Below are positions 43,076 to 51,313 of a stretch of 64,000 bases of DNA, piece after piece. The stretch is from Bacillota bacterium (GTDB lineage Bacteria > Bacillota > Clostridia > Christensenellales > Aristaeellaceae). The stretch spans positions 1-64,000 of the forward strand of contig JAEZIN010000028.1 of assembly GCA_023436585.1 (NCBI GenBank), written 5' to 3'. The position numbers and the translations under genes were made by a program. Position 1 is the first letter of the stretch. The number at the start of each line of letters is the position of its first letter. The notes beneath the pieces were generated by a model. It was not told where the DNA came from. It saw only the letters and a list, made by a program, of their open reading frames with translations, and searched no databases.

Positions 43076-43933
43076 ATGAAAAAGACAGGTTTGGGTCGCG
43101 GGCTGGATGAGCTTTTACCCATCGGTGATGACGTATTGGGCAGCACCGTAAAGGAGATTTCCATCGGTGACATCGATCCCAACGAAGCGCAGCCAAGGCG
43201 CACCTTTACGGAGGAGAGCCTGAACCAATTAGCCCAGAGCATACGGGAGGCCGGGGTGCTCCAGCCCATCCTTGTGGTGGAAACGGGCAGCCGCTACCGC
43301 ATTGTGGCCGGGGAGCGCCGTTGGCGCGCCGCCAGGCTGGCCGGCCTTACATCCGTTCCCTGCATTGTAAAGGATATGGACCGCCGCCAGCAGATGGAGG
43401 CGGCGCTGATTGAAAACCTGCAAAGGGAAGACCTCAATCCCATGGAGGAGGCGGCGGCCATCAAGGCGCTGATGCAGCAGTGCGGTTATACCCAGGATGC
43501 GGCCGCCAAGCGCCTGGGAAAGAGCCGGCCTGCCATTGCCAACATCCTGCGGCTGTTGAACCTGCCCCAGGAGATTACCGACATGGTGCGCAAGGGCACG
43601 CTTTCCGCCGGACACGCCAGGGTGTTGGCCGGGCTGGAGGATGTAAACCGCCAAGTGGATTTGGCCAGGCAGACGGTGCTGGCCGGACTCAGCGTGCGTC
43701 AGTTGGAGCAGCTTGCCGCCGCGGCCCCGGAAGTGCCCAAAATAAAACCGACCCCCAAGCCCCTGCCCATTGAGCTTACCGAACTGGAAGGCCGTATGCG
43801 CGAAGTGCTGGGTGTGCGTACCACTTTTACCGGCAGCGCGAAAAAGGGCAGGATCATACTGCAATACTACAGCGCGGAAGAACTTGAACGGCTGTACCAG
43901 GCACTGGAACGGCTAGCCCGGGAGGATGGGTAA
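43076..43933 (+). CDS. parB: Chromosome-partitioning protein ParB (Spo0J)
   Basis: A 285-residue ParB. It opens KKTGLGRGLDELLP, the ParA-stimulating N-terminus, followed by the CTP-binding ParB/Srx domain (DIDPNEAQPRRTF, then VVAGERRWRAARLAG with GERRxRA) and the central helix-turn-helix (MEEAAAIKALMQ, DAAAKRLGKSRPAIANILRLLNLP). The C-terminal dimer domain is intact. ATG 43076 is chosen although only a weak GGGAAG lies upstream. No parS site was spotted by eye in the window. A terminator follows at 43994. Confidence 0.94.
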   Translation: MKKTGLGRGLDELLPIGDDVLGSTVKEISIGDIDPNEAQPRRTFTEESLNQLAQSIREAGVLQPILVVETGSRYRIVAGERRWRAARLAGLTSVPCIVKDMDRRQQMEAALIENLQREDLNPMEEAAAIKALMQQCGYTQDAAAKRLGKSRPAIANILRLLNLPQEITDMVRKGTLSAGHARVLAGLEDVNRQVDLARQTVLAGLSVRQLEQLAAAAPEVPKIKPTPKPLPIELTELEGRMREVLGVRTTFTGSAKKGRIILQYYSAEELERLYQALERLAREDG

Positions 43934-43993
43934 GAAATTGCTGGGACCTGGTTTTGTGCCATGGCTTTCAGCCGATTGATTTTTGCAATAAAA

Positions 43994-44030
43994 GCTGGAC
44001 CGCTTAATAAAATGCGGTCCGGCTTTCCTT
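43994..44030 (+). terminator. Rho-independent terminator after parB
   Basis: GCTGGACCGC (43994-44003) pairs with GCGGTCCGGC (44014-44023), with one G-T wobble and a 10-base AT-rich loop, then TTTCCTT. Confidence 0.85.
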
Positions 44031-44087
44031 ATATCATTTTATCGCAAAGATGCAGGCACGGGTTGATTTGCCAGGAGAATACCTTTG

Positions 44088-45053
44088 CTAATCGTGTATA
44101 CGGTCATTGAAATAGCAAGGGCAGATCGCGATGCCGCCAGGGCCTTCCGCGCCAAGCACGGTGCCAAGGGGCAGGCCATAGGTGGTGAATACGGCCACTT
44201 GTCCCTGTGCGGAAATAAACAGCTTGGTTTCGCAGGCGTTCAGGGCGATTTGGTCAACGCCGAAATACGAAGAGATGGTAAGCCCATGGGCGAACGAGCG
44301 CTGAAGCGTCAGGCTGCCGGCGACAGGGTCAAAGGCGAAGATATCCACATTTGCGGAAGTCAAAGCAAACACATGCCTGCCGTCACGCGTAATGACCAGG
44401 CTCTGCGGGTTCGGAGAAGACGGGGCGCTGCCCAGCAAGACGACATTGTCGGGAATAAGCGTGCTCAGCACATCGATTCTGTCGCTATCATTGGCAGCTA
44501 CGAAGGCAAACTCCCCAGAGGGACTGAAAATGATATTGATAGGGCGCTGCCCAACGGGGAAGCTTTGTCCGGTATCCTCCAGGGTGCCATTTTGCCTGAT
44601 CACGAACCTGTGAACGTTGTTATTAAAGTACTGCGCCGTCAAGACAAGCTCGCGGCTGATGGGGGAAACGGCAACCGCCTGCGCGCTGGTGGGCAGGGTG
44701 GAAACAAACGCGTTCAGCCTGGATGAATAGGACACGATGTTCTGGTTCGCTGCCGATCCATCTACGGACAGCGCGAATCTGCCATCTGGCGTAATGGCCA
44801 CATCCTCCAGGAACGTTGTGGAAACCGCGCTGCCGATTACGCGGGCAGGCATGGAACACAAGTCAATTTGAAACATGGTCCTGGTGTTGAAGGAAGATAC
44901 AAAGGCGCGTGTGCAGTCCCTGGTGACCGCCACGTCAATCACGTCCGCGTCCAGCGGAAGCTGCTGCAGTACTTCCAAAGTGTCTGTATCAAAAATGCTG
45001 ATTCTTCTGCGGGCACTTTCTGCAACAATGCCGAGATTTTCTCTTGAATACAT
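44088..45053 (-). CDS. YncE-like beta-propeller protein
   Basis: A 321-residue protein made of repeated propeller blades of the YVTN/lactonase type; visible repeat cores are VAVTRDCTRAFVSSFNT, VAITPDGRFALSVDG, VAVSPISRELVLTAQ, IIFSPSGEFAFVAAND and LVITRDGRHVFALTS. There is no signal peptide from ATG 45053, which has AAGGAG 8 bases upstream, so it should be cytosolic. Function is unknown; such folds serve as scaffolds or lactonases. It diverges from the hydrogenase operon, and the 634-base gap between them (45054-45687) holds only promoters as far as I can see. Confidence 0.8.
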   Translation of the reverse strand: MYSRENLGIVAESARRRISIFDTDTLEVLQQLPLDADVIDVAVTRDCTRAFVSSFNTRTMFQIDLCSMPARVIGSAVSTTFLEDVAITPDGRFALSVDGSAANQNIVSYSSRLNAFVSTLPTSAQAVAVSPISRELVLTAQYFNNNVHRFVIRQNGTLEDTGQSFPVGQRPINIIFSPSGEFAFVAANDSDRIDVLSTLIPDNVVLLGSAPSSPNPQSLVITRDGRHVFALTSANVDIFAFDPVAGSLTLQRSFAHGLTISSYFGVDQIALNACETKLFISAQGQVAVFTTYGLPLGTVLGAEGPGGIAICPCYFNDRIHD

Positions 45054-45601
45054 GAGAGCCACTCCTTTTTCTTTTGAAAAGATGTGCTTCCCCCATATAT
45101 CGTATGGAAGTATCGCGGGATGTGTTCGAAAGGGTGTATGATGTGGCCAGAATGATAGCGGTTGAGTTAACCAGGTGGTGTTTCGCCTTCGCTCTCCCTT
45201 CGCATATCGTTCTTCTGTATACCATTCTGTATGGCGGGGGCTTGTCCCGGCCATACGGTGATCCAATCATTTCTTTATGGTAGAGCTAAATTGTGATCCA
45301 AATTGCTCCACATTTCATGATTGAATTCACAAAAGAACAGGAGTATAATAACTCACAAAGTGTATTGACAAAAAATAATCAATTACCGCAGGTCGTTTCC
45401 TTCTCAGGTCGATTGCCGTTATCTCCCCATAGGCTTATTTTTATTCCCATGCAATTCAGGGTTATTGCCAGGTGAACAGCAAACTGTAAACGAAACAACT
45501 AAAAACTGAACGACTGGCCGGCTGCCTCGGCGCTTATGACGGTACGGTATAAATGGATAAGAACCTTGCTGAAACTGGCTTGGTCTTTTTTTGCATCTTG
45601 G

Positions 45602-45619
45602 TTGATAAAATTTTGACAA
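45602..45619. promoter_or_regulatory. Rex-like redox operator
   Basis: TTGATAAAATTTTGACAA matches the clostridial Rex consensus TTGTTAAnnnnTTAACAA at 12 of 14 defined positions. It overlaps the -35 box of the hydrogenase promoter, where NADH-responsive Rex repression would be expected. No rex gene is in the window. Confidence 0.6.
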
Positions 45620-45642
45620 AATCAAAGACGCGTGCACATATT
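45613..45642 (+). promoter_or_regulatory. Promoter of the hydrogenase operon
   Basis: TTGACA (45613-45618) is followed after 18 bases by CATATT (45637-45642), a moderate -10. Transcription would begin near 45650, shortly before the ribosome site of the NuoE-like gene. A further TTGACA at 45365-45370 has no good -10 partner. Confidence 0.5.
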
Positions 45643-45687
45643 GGTATGGAGAGTAAAGCAAGAAAAGTCGACGGAGGTGCGGACAGG

Positions 45688-46182
45688 ATGCTCGAAATGG
45701 AAAAAACGTGCGTGGATCTTAATGAGGAGGAACAGTACCGGCTTCTCAAACAGGTGATTGACGATTTTCACGCGGACGAGAACAATCTGATTCAAATCCT
45801 GCACATGGCGCAGGCCATCTTCGGGCATTTGCCTTTGAAGGTGCAGCAGTATATCGCGGGGGAGATGGATATTCCCTTAAGCCGGGTGAGCGGCGTCATC
45901 ACCTTTTATTCCTTTTTCTCCACACAGCCCAAGGGCCGGCACACCATACAAATCTGCCTGGGTACGGCCTGCTATGTGCGGGGCGGAAAAAAGATTGTGG
46001 AAAAGTTGCAGGAACTGTTGGGCGTGGGCGTCGGTGAAACCACCAAGGACGGGCGGTTTTCCCTGCAGGTCATGCGCTGTATCGGCGCCTGCGGGCTGGC
46101 CCCAGCCATCAGCATCGGCGGGAAGGTGTTCAAACGGGTGAATGCCAACAAGCTCCGGGAGATCTTGGACCAGTTCGCGTAA
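45688..46182 (+). CDS. hydC: NuoE/HydC-like hydrogenase subunit
   Basis: A 164-residue thioredoxin-like [2Fe-2S] protein, the NuoE-type subunit of NAD(P)-linked multimeric hydrogenases. Helical N-terminal part (LIQILHMAQAIFGHLP) is followed by the cluster ligands CLGTACYVRGG and CIGACGLAP (four Cys in two pairs). ATG 45688 is chosen because it follows the predicted transcription start and a GGAGG site; in-frame starts at 45553 and 45646 lie upstream of that or lack a ribosome site. It ends 13 bases before the large NuoF-like gene. Symbol given by family position. Confidence 0.9.
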   Translation: MLEMEKTCVDLNEEEQYRLLKQVIDDFHADENNLIQILHMAQAIFGHLPLKVQQYIAGEMDIPLSRVSGVITFYSFFSTQPKGRHTIQICLGTACYVRGGKKIVEKLQELLGVGVGETTKDGRFSLQVMRCIGACGLAPAISIGGKVFKRVNANKLREILDQFA

Positions 46183-46195
46183 GGGAGGCAAAAGC

Positions 46196-49100
46196 ATGAG
46201 TGAGGTTATGGAAAATCGCATTGCGTCAAAGCAGGATCTTTCGGCCATCAAGGCTCAATACGAGGCGGAGGAAAAGCGGTATGACCACTGCCTGCTTGTT
46301 TGCTGCGGCGGGGGCTGTGTATCCTCGGGCGCAAAGGCCTTCAAAGATGCGCTGGATGTAGCGCTCAAGGAGGCTGGCATACAGGAGCGCACGCTGATAA
46401 AATCCACCGGTTGCATGGGCACCTGCGCCGTGGGGCCCACCATGATTGTGGAGCCGGAGGGTATTTTTTACTGCAATTTAAAGCCTCAGGACGCCAAAAC
46501 CATTGTGAAAAAGCACCTGCAGTCGGGGCAGGTGGTTACCGAGCTTTGCTATACCGACAAAAACACGGGGGAGACCATCCCTTATGTGAAGGACATCCCC
46601 TATTTCAAGAGCCAGCAGCGCATTGTCATGAAAAACTGCGGCAGCATCGATTACGGCTCACTTAACGAGTACATCGCCCATGACGGGTTCCTGGCTTTGG
46701 AGAAGGCGCTGAACGCTATGACCCCCGAGGAGGTCATCACAGAGATCGAAAGATCGGGCTTGCGGGGCCGGGGCGGCGGGGGCTTCCCCACGGGGCTCAA
46801 GTGGAAGCTGGCGCGCAGGTCGCAAAGCAGCGAAAAGTACGTGATCTGCAATGCCGATGAGGGCGATCCCGGCGCGTTCATGGACAGGTGCCTGTTGGAG
46901 GGCGATTCCTTTCTGGTCATAGAGGGCATGGCCATTGCGGGGTATGCCATCGGTGCCGCACATGGCGTGGTGTATGTGCGTGCGGAGTATCCCCTTGCCA
47001 TCGAGCGGCTGCAGGAGGATATCCGCCTGGCCAGGGAGCGGGGCTTACTGGGCGAGGATATCTTCGGCTCCGGGTTCTCCTTTGATATCGACATCCGCAT
47101 CGGGGCCGGCGCGTTTGTGTGCGGTGAGGAAACGGCGCTGATGGCGTCTGTGGAGGGCAGGCGCGGTGAGCCCAGGCAAAAGCCGCCGTATCCGTCGGAC
47201 AGGGGCCTCTACGGCAAACCCACCATTATCAATAACGTGGAAACCTTCGGCAATATCGCCACCATATTGCTAAAGGGCGCGGAGTGGTTCGCGGGCTTTG
47301 GCATCGGCAAAAGCCGTGGCACCAAGGTGTTCGCCCTGGCCGGGGATGTGAACAACACCGGCATTGTGGAGGTGCCCATGGGCACCACGCTGGGGGAAAT
47401 CCTCTTTGATATCGGCGGGGGCATACCCGGCGGCAAAAGGTTCAAGGTGGCGCAGACAGGCGGCCCTTCCGGCGGCTGCCTGACAAGCGAGCACCTCAAT
47501 ACGCCCATGGATTATGAATCGCTGGTGGAGCTGGGCGCCATTATGGGCTCCGGCGGCCTCATCTGCATGGATGAGGATTCCTGCATGGTGGACGTGGCCA
47601 GGTATTTCATGGAGTTTGTGCAGGAGGAATCCTGCGGGAAATGCGTGGCCTGCCGCCTTGGTACCAAGCGGATGCTGGAGATACTGGAGAACATCACAAA
47701 GGGCAAGGGCCGGGAAGGCGATGTGGAGCTACTCATCGAGCTTGGCGAAACGGTGAAGGATACCGCCATGTGCGGCCTTGGGCAAACAGCGCCCAACCCG
47801 GTTTTGAGCACCATCAAGTACTTTAGGGAGGAATACGACGAGCACATCAGGGACAAATACTGCCGCTCCGGCGTGTGCTCCGATTTGTTTATCTCCCCCT
47901 GCGAAAACGCCTGCCCCGCCAAGGTTAACGTGCCCGGCTATGTGGCGCTGATCGCTGCCGGCCGGCCCAAGGACGCCTACAGACTCATCCGGCAGGAAAA
48001 CCCCTTCCCGTCGGTATGCGGCAGGGTATGCACGCACCCCTGCGAAAGCCGCTGCCGGCGCGGACAGTTGGATGAGCCGCTGGCCATTGCCGATTTGAAG
48101 CGCTATGCCGCCGACGAGATGATGAAGAGCGGCGAGCCGTTTTCCGACCTGGTCTATCCCCATAACAACAAATCCGTAGGCATCATCGGCGGCGGGCCTT
48201 CGGGGCTTACCTGCGGGTATTACCTGGGCAAATTAGGGTATGAGGTCGTCGTGTACGAGCAGCAGCCCGTGGCCGGGGGCATGCTGGCGGTGGGCATACC
48301 GGAGTACCGCCTGCCCAAGGCCGTGCTGGAAAGGGAGATCAATACCATCCGCCAGGCCGGCGTAAGCATTTTGACCGGCATGGAAGTGGGCAAGGACGTA
48401 AGCTTTGAGGACCTGCGCAAAAAGCATGATGCGCTGTATGTGGCTACCGGCACGCAATTTTCCAGGAAGATCGGCGTAAAGGGAGAGGACCTGCCCGGCA
48501 TTTACCACGGCCTGGACTTTTTAAAGGACATCCACCTGGGCCGGTTAAAGAAGGTCGAGGGCGTTGTTGCCGTGATCGGCGGTGGCAATACTGCCATTGA
48601 CGCGGCCCGCTCTGCTTTGCGGCTTGGCGCGAGCCAGGTGCATATCCTGTACCGGCGCACCGTGGAGGATATGCCGGCGGACAGGCGGGAGATACGCGAG
48701 GCCATGGAGGAGGGGATTCAAATCCATCCCATGACCGCGCCGGTGCGCCTGACGGGTGAAAAAAAGGTGGAGGCGGTGGAGTGCATCGCCATGGCCTTCG
48801 GGAAGTTTGACTTAAGCGGCCGCAAGGTGCCCAGGGAGGTGCCCGGCTCAGAATTCACCTTCCCGGTGGATATCGTCATACCGGCCGTCAGCCAGTACGC
48901 GGATTTGCCCTTCATCTCCAAGGAGGAAGTGGAAGTCACCAAGTGGGGCACCTTCAAGGTGGACAACAAAACCATGATGACCACCATGAAAGCTGTATTT
49001 GCGGGGGGCGATGTGGTTCGCGGCGCCGATGTGGTGATTACCGCCATTGCCGACGGCAAGAGGGCCGCCCAGGCCATTGACCGCTACCTTGGCGGCACGG

Positions 49101-49303
49101 GAGAGCTCAACAAGGGCGAGCCTGTCGCGATACCGCGCATCGAAGAAGAGGATGAGTTGATCGAGCATGAGCGGTTCCCCATGAAAACCCTTGATCCGGA
49201 AACGCGCAAGCTCACCGTGGAAGAGGTGGCATTGGGGTACCACCGCCTGAACGCCATGGCGGAGGCCATGCGCTGCCTGCATTGCGACAGGCGGCAGGCC
49301 TGA
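46196..49303 (+). CDS. hydB: NuoF/HydB-like subunit fused to a GltD-like FAD/NAD(P)H module
   Basis: A 1035-residue fusion. Residues 1-125 are a thioredoxin-like [2Fe-2S] domain (CCGGGC, CMGTC). About 130-560 is NuoF: GRGGGGFPTGLKW and CNADEGDPGAFMDR bind FMN/NAD(H), and ESCGKCVACRLGT is the [4Fe-4S] site. In ordinary HydB the chain then ends in a two-cluster ferredoxin. Here it instead continues from about 565 with CENACPAKVNVPGYV and CGRVCTHPCESRCRRG, the cluster region of GltD/NfnB-type proteins, an FAD loop IGGGPSGLTCGYYLG (about 661) and a second nucleotide loop VIGGGNTAIDAARSA with YRRT (about 792), favouring NADPH. It lies between the NuoE-like and HydA genes. The fusion suggests electron exchange among ferredoxin, NAD(H) and NADP(H) coupled to H2; that role is inferred. 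Confidence 0.9.
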   Translation: MSEVMENRIASKQDLSAIKAQYEAEEKRYDHCLLVCCGGGCVSSGAKAFKDALDVALKEAGIQERTLIKSTGCMGTCAVGPTMIVEPEGIFYCNLKPQDAKTIVKKHLQSGQVVTELCYTDKNTGETIPYVKDIPYFKSQQRIVMKNCGSIDYGSLNEYIAHDGFLALEKALNAMTPEEVITEIERSGLRGRGGGGFPTGLKWKLARRSQSSEKYVICNADEGDPGAFMDRCLLEGDSFLVIEGMAIAGYAIGAAHGVVYVRAEYPLAIERLQEDIRLARERGLLGEDIFGSGFSFDIDIRIGAGAFVCGEETALMASVEGRRGEPRQKPPYPSDRGLYGKPTIINNVETFGNIATILLKGAEWFAGFGIGKSRGTKVFALAGDVNNTGIVEVPMGTTLGEILFDIGGGIPGGKRFKVAQTGGPSGGCLTSEHLNTPMDYESLVELGAIMGSGGLICMDEDSCMVDVARYFMEFVQEESCGKCVACRLGTKRMLEILENITKGKGREGDVELLIELGETVKDTAMCGLGQTAPNPVLSTIKYFREEYDEHIRDKYCRSGVCSDLFISPCENACPAKVNVPGYVALIAAGRPKDAYRLIRQENPFPSVCGRVCTHPCESRCRRGQLDEPLAIADLKRYAADEMMKSGEPFSDLVYPHNNKSVGIIGGGPSGLTCGYYLGKLGYEVVVYEQQPVAGGMLAVGIPEYRLPKAVLEREINTIRQAGVSILTGMEVGKDVSFEDLRKKHDALYVATGTQFSRKIGVKGEDLPGIYHGLDFLKDIHLGRLKKVEGVVAVIGGGNTAIDAARSALRLGASQVHILYRRTVEDMPADRREIREAMEEGIQIHPMTAPVRLTGEKKVEAVECIAMAFGKFDLSGRKVPREVPGSEFTFPVDIVIPAVSQYADLPFISKEEVEVTKWGTFKVDNKTMMTTMKAVFAGGDVVRGADVVITAIADGKRAAQAIDRYLGGTGELNKGEPVAIPRIEEEDELIEHERFPMKTLDPETRKLTVEEVALGYHRLNAMAEAMRCLHCDRRQA

Positions 49304-49318
49304 AAGGAGGGGAAGCGC

Positions 49319-51142
49319 ATGGTGAATATTACGATCAACCATAAACCCATCACGGTTACGGAAGGGTCGACGATCCTTATGGCGGCCAGGGAAAACAATA
49401 TCCAAATCCCCACGCTTTGCTGCATACAGGGTCAGCACGAGATTGGGGCGTGCCGGATCTGCGTGGTGGAGGTGGAAGGCGCGAAAGCCCTGCAGGCCTC
49501 CTGCATTACGCCTGTCACAGAGGGCATGGTGATACACACCCATACCGCGCGGGTGAGGCAGCGCCGCAAGGTGCTCTATGAGTTGATGCTTTCCGACCAC
49601 CCCAAGGATTGCCTGAACTGCGCAAGGAACAGGCATTGCGAGCTGCAGGCGCTGGGGGAAACCATACAGGCGGATGAATCAAGGTTTTCCGGTGAAAAAT
49701 CCAAGGACGGCCATGCGGACGAAGGGCCTTCCATCGTGAGGGAACCCGACAAGTGCGTGCTTTGCCGCCGCTGCGTTACCGTGTGCAATGAGGTACAGGG
49801 CGTAGGCGCAATCAATACGCAAAACCGGGGCTTTAAAGCGGAGATTGGCCCCGGCAACGACCTTCCGCTGAAGGAGGCCGCCTGCGTCAACTGCGGCCAG
49901 TGCACTGTCGTCTGCCCGGTAAACGCGCTGCACGAAAGGGAATCCATCCAGGAGGTGTGGGACGCCCTGAACGATCCGAAAAAGACCGTGGTGGTACAGA
50001 CGGCGCCGGCCATCCGTGCGGCGCTGGGGGAGGAATTCGGCTACCCCGCGGGCACGCTGGTCACCGGGAAAATGGCCTCCGCGCTCCGCGAGCTTGGCTT
50101 CCGCCATATATTTGACACCAATTTCGCCGCGGACCTGACCATACTGGAAGAGGGACATGAGCTGCTGCACAGGCTTGCCAACCTGTTCTATCAGGCCGGA
50201 AAGGTGGATGCGCAAAGCCTTCAAAAATTGGGCGTACACGTATCTGAAAAGACGCCTGCGCTGCCCATGATTACAAGCTGCAGCCCGGGCTGGATCAAGT
50301 ACATCGAGCATTTTTTCGCCGCTCAATTGGAGAACCTGTCCTCCTGCAAATCGCCGCACATGATGCTGGGCGCGCTTACAAAATCGTACTTTGCGGACAA
50401 GATCGGCGTCAGCCCTAAGGACATATACGTGGTATCCGTCATGCCCTGCACCGCCAAGAAGTTTGAGATCGTAAGGCCGGAGATGATAACGGACGGGGTG
50501 CGCAATGTGGATGCCGTACTCACCACCAGGGAGCTGGCGCGGATGATCAAACAGGCGGGTATCGACTTTGCGTCCCTGCCCGAAGGGGAGTTTGACAATC
50601 CCCTGGGCCTTTCCACCGGCGCAGCCGACATATTCGGCACCACCGGCGGCGTGATGGAGGCGGCATTGCGCACGGTGTACGAGGTGGTCACCGGCCGGGA
50701 GGTGCCCTTTGACAACCTGCACGTGACGCCCATACAGGGCCTGGAGCGTATCAAGACAGCCGAAATCCTCCTTACAGATGTGCTGCCGGAATGGCGCTTT
50801 TTGGAGGGCGTGGAGGTAAAGGTTGCCGTCACCAGCGGCCTTGATGGCGCTTCGCATTTGATGGAGGATGTCAAAAATGGCGTGAGCCCCTACCACTTTA
50901 TGGAGGTCATGGCCTGCCCCGGCGGGTGCATTACCGGCGGCGGCCAGCCCAGGAGCGACGATCCGCAGGCAAGGGCTAAACGGATGGAAGCATTGTACCG
51001 GGAGGACGAGGGGAAGCCCCTGCGAAAATCCCACGAGAATCCTGATCTTCTCGCGCTGTACGAGGAGTATTTGGGCCATCCGTTGGGGCATGTTTCCCAT
51101 AAGATTTTGCATACAGGGTATGTGGGGAGAAGCAGGTATTGA
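49319..51142 (+). CDS. hydA: [FeFe]-hydrogenase catalytic subunit HydA
   Basis: A 607-residue catalytic subunit of a multimeric [FeFe]-hydrogenase. N-terminal plant-type [2Fe-2S] domain (CRICVVEVEG), the His-Cys3 [4Fe-4S] site (DHPKDCLNCARNRHC), then two ferredoxin clusters (CVLCRRC, CVNCGQC). The H-cluster motifs are TSCSPGW (about residue 318), MPCTAKKFE (about 374) and MACPGGCITGGGQP (about 531). The first has Ser at the fourth position where TSCCPxW is canonical. AAAGGAGGGG precedes the ATG. Last gene of the operon; no HydE, F or G maturases are in the window. A terminator follows. Confidence 0.95.
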   Translation: MVNITINHKPITVTEGSTILMAARENNIQIPTLCCIQGQHEIGACRICVVEVEGAKALQASCITPVTEGMVIHTHTARVRQRRKVLYELMLSDHPKDCLNCARNRHCELQALGETIQADESRFSGEKSKDGHADEGPSIVREPDKCVLCRRCVTVCNEVQGVGAINTQNRGFKAEIGPGNDLPLKEAACVNCGQCTVVCPVNALHERESIQEVWDALNDPKKTVVVQTAPAIRAALGEEFGYPAGTLVTGKMASALRELGFRHIFDTNFAADLTILEEGHELLHRLANLFYQAGKVDAQSLQKLGVHVSEKTPALPMITSCSPGWIKYIEHFFAAQLENLSSCKSPHMMLGALTKSYFADKIGVSPKDIYVVSVMPCTAKKFEIVRPEMITDGVRNVDAVLTTRELARMIKQAGIDFASLPEGEFDNPLGLSTGAADIFGTTGGVMEAALRTVYEVVTGREVPFDNLHVTPIQGLERIKTAEILLTDVLPEWRFLEGVEVKVAVTSGLDGASHLMEDVKNGVSPYHFMEVMACPGGCITGGGQPRSDDPQARAKRMEALYREDEGKPLRKSHENPDLLALYEEYLGHPLGHVSHKILHTGYVGRSRY

Positions 51143-51191
51143 GGGAATGCGGGATATAATGGCAGCGAACGCCCGCCCCCGCCCTACGCAA

Positions 51192-51240
51192 ACAAAAAGG
51201 TAAAGTGCGGTTCATTCCGCGCCGTACCTTTTTTGTGTAT
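51192..51240. terminator. Bidirectional terminator after hydA
   Basis: AAAAAGGTA and GTGCGG (about 51194-51210) pair with CCGCGC and TACCTTTTTT (51217-51234), with a two-base mismatch in the middle and a 6-base loop. The A-run and T-run on either side allow termination in both directions between convergent genes. Confidence 0.75.
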
Positions 51241-51313
51241 AAAACACCAAAGCCGGTTATTGTATGGCAGATATCCGCCGATCCGCATCCGGTATACAGC
51301 CGGATATTATCCG

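Noticed and set aside
45293..45475. 60-residue frame in the gap before the hydrogenase operon
   Set aside because: No ribosome site and no recognisable features; the gap looks regulatory.
49679..51112. Long minus-strand frame opposite hydA
   Set aside because: Antisense shadow; hydA carries all cluster motifs and a ribosome site.
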